Position numbers and translations under genes: made by a program. 64,000 nucleotides of DNA, taken from Eutypa lata. Taxonomy: Eukaryota; Ascomycota; Sordariomycetes; Xylariales; Diatrypaceae. The notes beneath the pieces were generated by a model. It was given only the letters and a program-made list of their open reading frames with translations. It was not told the origin of the DNA and did not search any database. The stretch covers positions 1,240,001 through 1,304,000 of the forward strand of contig JAKULF010000012.1 of the NCBI GenBank assembly GCA_022661535.1, given 5' to 3'. Shown one piece after another: positions 56,141 through 64,000 of this stretch. Position 1 is the stretch's first letter; each line of letters begins with the position of its first letter.

Positions 56141-59100
56141 TCAGCTATCGGGAGGTTGACGTTGTCGGTGTCGGAATTCGCGTTGGAACGGGGGCCAGCC
56201 GGCTACATTGTAGAAACTGACACGAGTGTAGACTTCGAGGAGCTTCATGATAGTCAAGATTCTCCCACTGTAAGCCACCAAGAGCGCCGACCTATTCTCA
56301 GGGCCAGCCTTCTCGATAGACGTACTGGCGCCGCGTAGGATCGATACCACCCTGCTGAGCCTTGGTCAGCCACAATGTGCACAAGCGCCTCGCGCGATAG
56401 TCGAACGGACAGTCGATGTTCACGTCGCGCTGAATGAGCATAAAAAAGTTCTCCAATTTGTCGCCGCCAACCGCGTCGTAATGGCATCCGAACCCACCCC
56501 TAGCGGCGCTGGATGTTCGATCGGATCTACCCGTGCCGTACCGCAGCAGCAGCACCATCTCGTTGTAGCTCTCGCAGGCGGCGGGCGAGAGAGGGTAATG
56601 CGCATAATGATGTTTTCCATCACCTGTGTCAAGCGCAGTCAGCTCGACGAAGATAGAGAGGTCCGCTTCGTCCAGAACTAAAGACTTGTTCATGCTGGAC
56701 TCAAGGCATCCAAGAATGTGAGCATAGTGGCACCAGGCCTCGAGTAGAAGCGGCTCATTGAAGATCCCGTTCGAGGTAGTGCTACTGCTGATGGCAAGAC
56801 GTCACTCTAGAAAAGAAATCGCACGACGAAGAGCTTGCAAGGTATCACTCCTCACACGATCAGTCGATCCACGTTCGCCGTCCACTAGCGAACATAGACT
56901 TAAACATGAACAGATAGTCGTGTTCGGCGGCAAGCTCGGTGGATGTCTTGAATTTGAACTTCTGTGACTTAGCAATGGACATCTTCGGCGAGCAGCTTTG
57001 CCAAGTCCACATGTTCCACTCGTTCTCTACTGCAGACTGGAGAGGTAGTCTATACCTGGCATCGTTGGTATCGACCGCCTCCAGAAGTCCACTAGATGTT
57101 TCCGCGGCGGCCAGGACACCGAAAGTCACTCCTTCAGAGTCTGAATAGGCGGCAACATGGAACGGTATGCACTTGTCACGGTCCTGGATGTCCATAGCGC
57201 CTTGGCCTATGGTGTCCTGAACATGCGACAGTTCAGGATGACATACAGCAAGGGCGTCTTCCCGGTCCTATCCTATCCTCGATCGTGATATTCATGTCGG
57301 ATATCAGAGGTACCTGGACGCTTGATGTACCCTATGAGCACCGCAAAGGTTGAGGCTGCCTGAGAGTTCTTGTCCTTGGTGTCAATCGTCTTCGTTTCGT
57401 CTTCCCTCTACACTCGGTCTCGTACAGCTCTGTGCTCTTGACGAAAACGGGTCGCATACATGTATCCACAACGTCTATGTGTAGAAGATTTCGGTAGTGA
57501 TTGTTGGATCGTCCAGCCCGTCGAAAAGCCCCCTCACCATATTTAGACAGCCTAATAGCATTCTCTTGTGCAATAGAAGATACTCGGATATCCGTTCGCT
57601 GATGGTGCGCCTACAATAGAGCGCTTTCTGGGTTATTGAATGCATGTCAGTTTTGTAAACATCTTCAACCTTTCTCTCTCTGGGGAGACGTAATTGACGG
57701 GGGGGGCGTAACCGAGGAAGTCTAGGGCTGAATCCCAGGGCTCTTGCCTCTGGTGGATATGCGGCGCGTGAGATACGCACTTCTTCAATGTCTTCTATCT
57801 CTGATGACCTATGAATATGGTGAAGTGGTGAAGGCAGAGGATGGTGAGACGGCAATTGGTGTCGAGGGCGGTTCTAAATCACCTTTGGCGTAGTCTTCAC
57901 TGATGAGCCCCATACCCATGCGCTGATTCCTAACAGCAATTAGCTGGCTCAAGCGATTCTCTACCTCCCGTTCCATGTCCATATCGATCACATAAATACT
58001 CGACTAGCTTGTATTGATAGCCATGGAAAGGAAGCAGTGGTGGCGGGGTCGGCGCCAGCGTTGGCATCGACGATGTTGGTACGCTAGGAATTCGAAGATT
58101 GCTGTTAGGGTTTGCATTCCGCAAAAGACATCATCAAGCGCGCTCCATACAACAACTGTTTCGGGGACACTTCTCGAATTGTACTGGCTGCACGGTTAGC
58201 AGCATCTACGGCAGCGCCATGGTGGCACAGAAGGGTACCGGCAGTGGCCTGGCTGTGGGTACCATTATGTGTTCCTGATAAAGGAGCTTCTCGGTCGCCG
58301 GGCACTTGAGTATGCTCAAGTCGATAGCGGCAAGGGGGCTTAAGGAGAGCGTGTGGGATATATGCGTCGAGGACTTGATGATGGCCGTCAAGAACTAATC
58401 GAGAGACCTGGCTGTTAAGACGATACCATCATCAGCGGCCTCGCTAACACGCTTGACGAGGGAACTTGTGTGATAGGGGTGCTTGAGGAGGCAGCACATC
58501 GCTCATACCTTTCTGGTCAACCGCGTGTGCCGCTGCTGTGAAGCTCGAAATATCTAAGGGCGAAGGAGCAGTTCAAGTTGCTGGGCTCTGGACTAACGTG
58601 TGGATGGTCAACACTTGTCTTAAATTTCGTTTTGTCGGTCCTTGATGTCCAAAGTCGCGACCGAAACTTCACATGTTCTGAGAACGGGGAAAGGTTGACG
58701 ATGGAATGATCTCGCGGGCTTCTACTGCCCATGCCTCACAGTAAGGGATCTGATCTATCGACTGAGCGGAACGGTAGCGGAACTGGTCGAATGCAGTTCG
58801 GTGATGAAGTGGGCATGGACATGGACATGAACATATATTCAGGACAGATTCCGAGGCATCCCTCGGAAGAGCGTATTGATGATGATGATTGATGACTTTT
58901 GCCAGATCTGGCCTCCTGTGCTCGGTATGCACGATCATTTGAATATAGCCACCCCGAACGCTGCCTTGGCGAAATGCTGTGAAGAGCAGGACTATTGATC
59001 TCTTGTAGGTTGTTGAAACCGTTCAGGTCGTTCAAGGTGCCGATATCGTAGGGAATTCTTGGGAAGGGTGGAGGGAGGAGTGCGAGAAAGAGAGTGACTG

Positions 59101-59203
59101 GAAAGTCTGAATGTGTGTTGTCGGGATCTCTTTGCGACGGCCTGCTCAGGTGTGACATGCTATCCGCCTGGTGATTCCTGTCGGCCATCAGTAGAGAGTT
59201 CAA
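56141..59203 (-). pseudogene. Decayed F-box/ankyrin-repeat gene
   Basis: Minus-strand pieces in consistent order but different frames. At 58736-59203 an F-box-like start (LPPPFPRIPYDIG, LNDLNGFNNLQEINSPALHS, LYSNDRAYRAQE) appears. At 58105-58305 there is an ankyrin-like AGTLLCHHGAAVDAANRAA. At 56860-57290 DRTGKTPLLYVILN and IPFHVAAYSDSEGV, then LLEAVDTNDARYRLPLQSAV. At 56298-56693 YNEMVLLLRYG and HYDAVGGDKLENFFMLIQRD appear. At 56141-56350 SALLVAYSGRILTIMKLLEV. Fungal F-box-ankyrin proteins have this order and are often substrate adaptors. Numerous stops and shifts make it non-functional. Family assignment rests on repeat pattern only. Confidence 0.55.
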
Positions 59204-62200
59204 ACTCGAGACATTGGCTTGTGTCGGATGATCACACTGAACTTACATGTATGCTGCACCGGCAGCGGCGTGCTGTGCTCTCTTCACGACTCTTCACGAC
59301 TCGAGCTCATGTAGGGGTTGCAAAGTATAGGGGTGGTGCTTCTCGCCGTTTGCCCAGCAGGCTATCAGCTCAATATCCCTGTTTAACATCGTTCACTCGC
59401 CGGTGTCCCCGTTATCGATGGAGCTGGGCGTTCGATACTTAGAGCAGGGTGTGTAAAAGACGTGGGACGACTGTGCGATAGACCCCCCGGGGCTTGGCAG
59501 GATCCGAGGTAAGTCAATGACTGTTCAGACAGTTCAATTCAATGAGTTGATAGAAGGGAGGTTCCACCTACTCTACCACGATTTAACCTAATTTCCAGCG
59601 ACGAGAAGATGTCTCTAACCACCCGAATTGTCGGTATGGGCATCGTGTTGTGTCTGGGTGAGGTGGTCCAACGCATCGTTCTCCATCCAGGCCGACGAGA
59701 AAGGATCAGGCGGGGCTACACTGATTGCAGAGGCTGGGTGTCTAGTTGCGACGTTGCTGGCGACAGCGACCCTTGTCGCGATTGGACGTAGAGACATGGG
59801 TGAGTAGGTAGATGGGTCAGATTGCGAAGGTAATCATTTGTCTTCACATGCTGACATGGTAGGTGGAATCGTACAGGAAACATTGCGAACACCTCACATC
59901 TAATATTCCCATGGGCAACTCCAGGCTTCCTTCCGGCTCATACGAATTGAAAGAAAGCAAAAAAAAAGACTTGTGCTTCGTCGACTTCATTTGAAAGGGC
60001 CATGGTGTCTGGCACGTCCTCCAGTGGGATAGGTCTCGTAGCATCAAGGGTCTTCTCGTCTACCTCCAGCAGTTGTCTCGAACCCCCCGCCGCCATCATG
60101 CCTGTCGCTGGTGCCGTGGGCTTGGCACGAGCTTGACTAGTCGAAAAGCCGGAGATGTCGTAGAACACCTTGATGGCGTGGCATCAAAAGTGCACCTTGA
60201 CCGTAGTCTAACTGATTGATGTCGTTCTTGCGCCTCAGCAGGATAGTGGCTCTGGGGTCAGTCAGGAATAATGCCAAAGTCGTTGTGTTCTTGCCGATGG
60301 TCACGCGGACAGCATTGCTCTCAATCGACTTGCGGATGTTTCGTATTGATGAAGCTGGCCTGTCTTAGTCGATTCGTCTTTGCGAACTCCTTTGAGCTAC
60401 CAGCTCTGCGCGACGTGGGTGATGGTGGTAGTGGCGTCAATGCCTTGCCTGCGGTTGGCCTCGCTTTCTACCTCGTGGTTCTAGGTCTGGTCGACCGTGG
60501 TGGAGCGTGGAGTCGTCGTTGGGCCACAGGCCGATGACTTTCGAGTCGAGTATAGGGCGTTTCTGTTTGTCCTAATGGTGGGAATAACCTACTTGAACCG
60601 GCGTATCTTGCTGATGGTGTGAAAGGAAAGGGCAAATTTGAGAACCAGAGTGGCAGCACTTTCATATTCGGTCTTAATATGGACGATGTAGATGTTACAG
60701 ACGATATGTAGGATGCGGTCTATGTGTGCCATGACAAGGAGGTCAGCTCGAGGCAGCAGTCGTCGACCATACCGGTACACTTAATCTTGCGACGTACCTG
60801 TGAAATCCGCGTCCTGTTCGGTGCTCAGCTGGACCACGAGAGGACATGCTCACTGGTCGCAGTCTTCATCTTCATACCAGTAGAAAGTAATCAGATTTAT
60901 GCAGATGGTAGATAATAGATGATCATGCAGTTGGGCCGGAAGAAGGTGGTGACTTGTCGTCGATGGGGCGTGCAGCCCTTTCAGCCAGATTCAAATAAGC
61001 TTGTCCACCCCCTAACCTAATCTCAGGAGAGCATCAATTTTGGAGCAGTGAATCATTGCTGTGGCAGATCGACCACTAGGAATTTCAATGTGGCTTTCGT
61101 CTCGTAGTCTCCAGCCACCATGTGTATGCATTCGATTTTCATGTTGCCAGTACATCCTGAATTGAATCTGCTCTGCTATATCGTTTTTTTTTTTGACAGG
61201 TGTTATGGGGCCAGTGTTATATGTACAGTCCTGGCTGGTAGCCCTGGCTGATTCCCCGACATTTCCTTTTGGCCTGGGTGCTTGGGTGCCTGGTAATTAT
61301 TTTTTCTACCGAGTAAATCTGCAGTGATCTACTTAGCTAGCCCCTGAACAGCTGTGACCACTTGCCACCACCCGTCACCTATGAGCAGCCCACCCACGAC
61401 CTAGCCTGAGGCTCGCAATCCACTAAAGGGGTCTCTTGCTCATGGCTGGTGGGAAGTGAGCCCTATGGGTGGGCCACGTCCCCTAGATTTAGGGGAACTC
61501 GATCGGGAAAACTCCCCTGAAGGCGACACACTTTACGTCGGACAGCACCTACGCAACTTATACAGTTGTCCATAACACAACAACAACAACAACTCGCAAC
61601 ATGGATCCGAGTATATGCTGAAGATAGCAATTGAATACCGATTAATATCTCTGTTCTCATCCTACGGCACGACCTGTTTAACTAGATGCCAGACAAGCAG
61701 TCAGTAGCCAAGTGAGAGTAGACCTGGAGGCGATACGCATCTTCCAACAGACACTCCACATGTGTCAAATAATAGCCGGTCGCAGGGCTTTGGTATTTCG
61801 CATACATGAAGGCGCTGTTTCGCTACATCAGAGGATATTTCAGTTTCTCGTACCTCAACTTCTTCGCTTTGTTACAGGCTCGTGAGTGAAGAAGGGTCAC
61901 CTTGGAGCGCCAGGATGATTTACTACGGTGAAGCTCGTCGGATCCTGGAAATATGAGTACCCGTCAATACCTTACACTCTAGGGACTTATTCAGCTATGA
62001 GTCTTGATTTTCCGATTTGTTATTGGATTGTTCTTTGGCTCGTACCCCTTGGCCCTCTCCGTCTCCTGTCCTCGCCTCGCGCCATCTCCCACTCCCACTC
62101 CCACTCCTCTTCTTCGATGCTCTTACACAACTTAATTATTCTACATCTCGCTAATCAGGACACTCCATAGTACCAAGGGTTACCTGAATAAGATGGCACT

Positions 62201-64000
62201 CCTGCGATTGGTGATGCGCCTCAGCTATTCCGAATCTCTCATCTCCTGGATGGAACGGGCTCCCAACCCCTATCTATGGTCTCGAGGTTCGTTTGACACT
62301 CACCATAGCATTCCATGACCATACGTCCTTCACCATGGTCATTCTGCCTGTAGATTCCCATACTAAGCAGTTGTCTGTCTGTCGCAGTCAGACTAGAAGC
62401 CTCATCTTTTATTCCCAGCAATCACTGCGGCCACGAATCTAGGCTGAGACAAAGAAGAAGCCTGCCGACCGGCGTGGGGATTATGGCGAGTCACCAGACA
62501 GGATAGTGAGGCCACAAATGACAACTCTAAGTTGCGACTCTCCCACAACCGAGAATGTGCGACCGAGGACGACGCGTACTGACGACGGCGCGACCAGCCA
62601 CGGCAAAGACTCCATCGTCCACAAACACTACGATAGGATTGTGAAGGTCTAGTTCGAAGGCGACGAGGTCGATCTCACGTACAAGTTTCAAGAAGTCCCA
62701 CTCAATGAAACATTCCCTCGAAGTGCTGCCACAAAGGCTCTCAATAACATCGAGAAGACGATTCCTCTGAAGCCAGGCTACCAATCCGCCCACAAGCGAA
62801 TGACCTGTTTCGCATGTTCCAAGCACATAAGCTCGTATTCCGGATAACCAGCCCATTCGTCTCTACTGCGGTACTCGAGCGGGTTCAGAAGACCAGAAGC
62901 AGCTGTGAAAGACCCGGTGTGACGCGCCCTCTTTGCGACATAATCAGCATTAGAGACAGTGCCTCAAGAAGCTGGCGCATCGAAGAAAGGCGAAACCATC
63001 TACAGACGAGAGCGTCACGCGAGGGCTGACGGCAAGATGATCACACCCACGGAAGATTCCCATACGATGCGCCTCGAGCTACTGCTGGCAGCTACCAAGT
63101 TTGATTGTTGCTAGTAAGACAAGTAACTTCAGAACACTCCTTTGGCTCTTCCTAGGCATGATATTGGTCAGGCGCCACCAAACGGGCATACCCTACTGCA
63201 GTCGACGGTCTAACTTCACAGACCCAGTCCATTGACTAGGAGCTGCCCCCAGTTTATTGCTCGTCGCGACGGCCGTGGACAAGGACACGAAGACGATTTG
63301 ACACCTGCATCACGAGCTCGACGAACAACGATCAGTCCAGGGGCCAATGTTGATATCCCGCACTAAAGAGCTGCTCGAGCTGAACATTCGCCACAGAGTT
63401 AACATCATCGTCATTCATAATGAACTCTTCCAAGTCACCAAGAAGCAAGTAAGAATAGTTGAAAATAGGGAGGCCAACCCGTTTAGCAATAGGCAATTTA
63501 CTCAACGGCGATCAGGATCGAAGTTAGACAATAAGTTACTGTGTATGAGAAGTGCGCCACATTTCTAGACGCTCAGCTAGGGATATCTACATTGAACACA
63601 TGGGAGGACTCAATCTGTCGTGGTGTTCGAAACCATCTTAGAATATTTAAGGTTACCGCATTGTAAAGCAGAAGCCAAGCCGCTCCATCAGGTGTAGAAA
63701 GGTTGGTCTAGCCGAGAGGGTGGTAGAGAAAGCGGTGTTAATGGGGCCAATGGAGCTAGGTCAGTATGAGGCCATCTTCGGGTGACTATAGAGGAAGCGA
63801 CAAGGTCCATGAGAGCAGATGTCCACGAGCAAATGACTTGACTGTGGAGATTAATGACGACATCTCGGAGAGGCGCACGAATGTCGCGATCAGAGAGGCA
63901 TTTAGGGAGGTATTCGGGGGCGAGTTAAAAGGTTTGGGTGTTGGAATCGGACAGAGAGAAAGGTCGACATCTGCTGCAAGACTGTCGTGCTTCGGAGAGA
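59204..64000. other. Region without a supported gene
   Basis: Many short frames on both strands and a T9 run near 61187. A few stretches look as if they were once coding (minus strand near 60170-60260; minus 62527-62856; plus near 63830-63960), but no motif lets me name them. The window ends inside this stretch. Confidence 0.35.

Noticed and set aside
1..64000. tRNA or rRNA genes
   Set aside because: I scanned for B-box-like GGTTCGANTCC and found no convincing cloverleaf. Absence is by eye only; tRNAscan-SE would be decisive.

Overview
The window is nuclear DNA of a filamentous ascomycete (Pezizomycotina). The genes carry short spliceosomal introns (mostly 50-150 nt) with GTAAGT/GTATGT-type donors and CTAAC/CTGAC-like branch sites. 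Intergenic DNA is full of TAGG/CTAC-type microsatellites. I place it no finer than a Sordariomycete-like fungus. All exon boundaries were read by eye and need RNA-seq confirmation.

Left part (1-15 kb) is ordinary conserved sequence: a Gfo/Idh/MocA oxidoreductase (-), a mitochondrial-type NAD(H) kinase (+), a BIRC6/UBE2O-like ubiquitin-conjugating enzyme (-), the remnant of an NRPS-like adenylation-thiolation-reductase gene (-), a small hydrophilic stress-type protein (+) and a YSA1-type ADP-ribose pyrophosphatase (+).

Middle part (about 15.9-52.4 kb) is an accessory island of fast-evolving, duplicated genes: two USP-like cysteine peptidases (A and B), a divergent Prp43-like DEAH helicase, a His-Me finger (HNH-type) nuclease-like protein with SUMO-interacting-like motifs placed head to head with USP-like B, decayed copies of B and of the nuclease, an RRM protein, two small basic proteins with matching exon structures, two large paralogues of unknown function, a degenerate histone-H3-like gene and a 5'-truncated NAD(P)-binding protein gene.

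The main discovery is a short hairpin element that follows the stop codon of eight genes of this island, always in the sense orientation and starting about 3-60 nt after the stop. Its consensus is GYGGY-(loop 3-7 nt)-RCURC, usually followed by AAC, GAC or UAC. About 45 copies are visible. Copies differ by compensatory base changes (C-G to U-A at two stem positions, G-C to A-U at a third), and a central G.U wobble is kept throughout, so the conserved object is an RNA structure. The same element also occurs in frame inside two of the island's coding regions, as Ala-rich repeats. The five flanking conserved genes lack it. It may be a shared post-transcriptional regulatory system, or a repeat that spreads through 3' UTRs.

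Right part (52.4-64 kb) has no intact gene that I can support. It holds duplicated segments and a decayed F-box/ankyrin-repeat gene on the minus strand; the last 5 kb show only short open frames.
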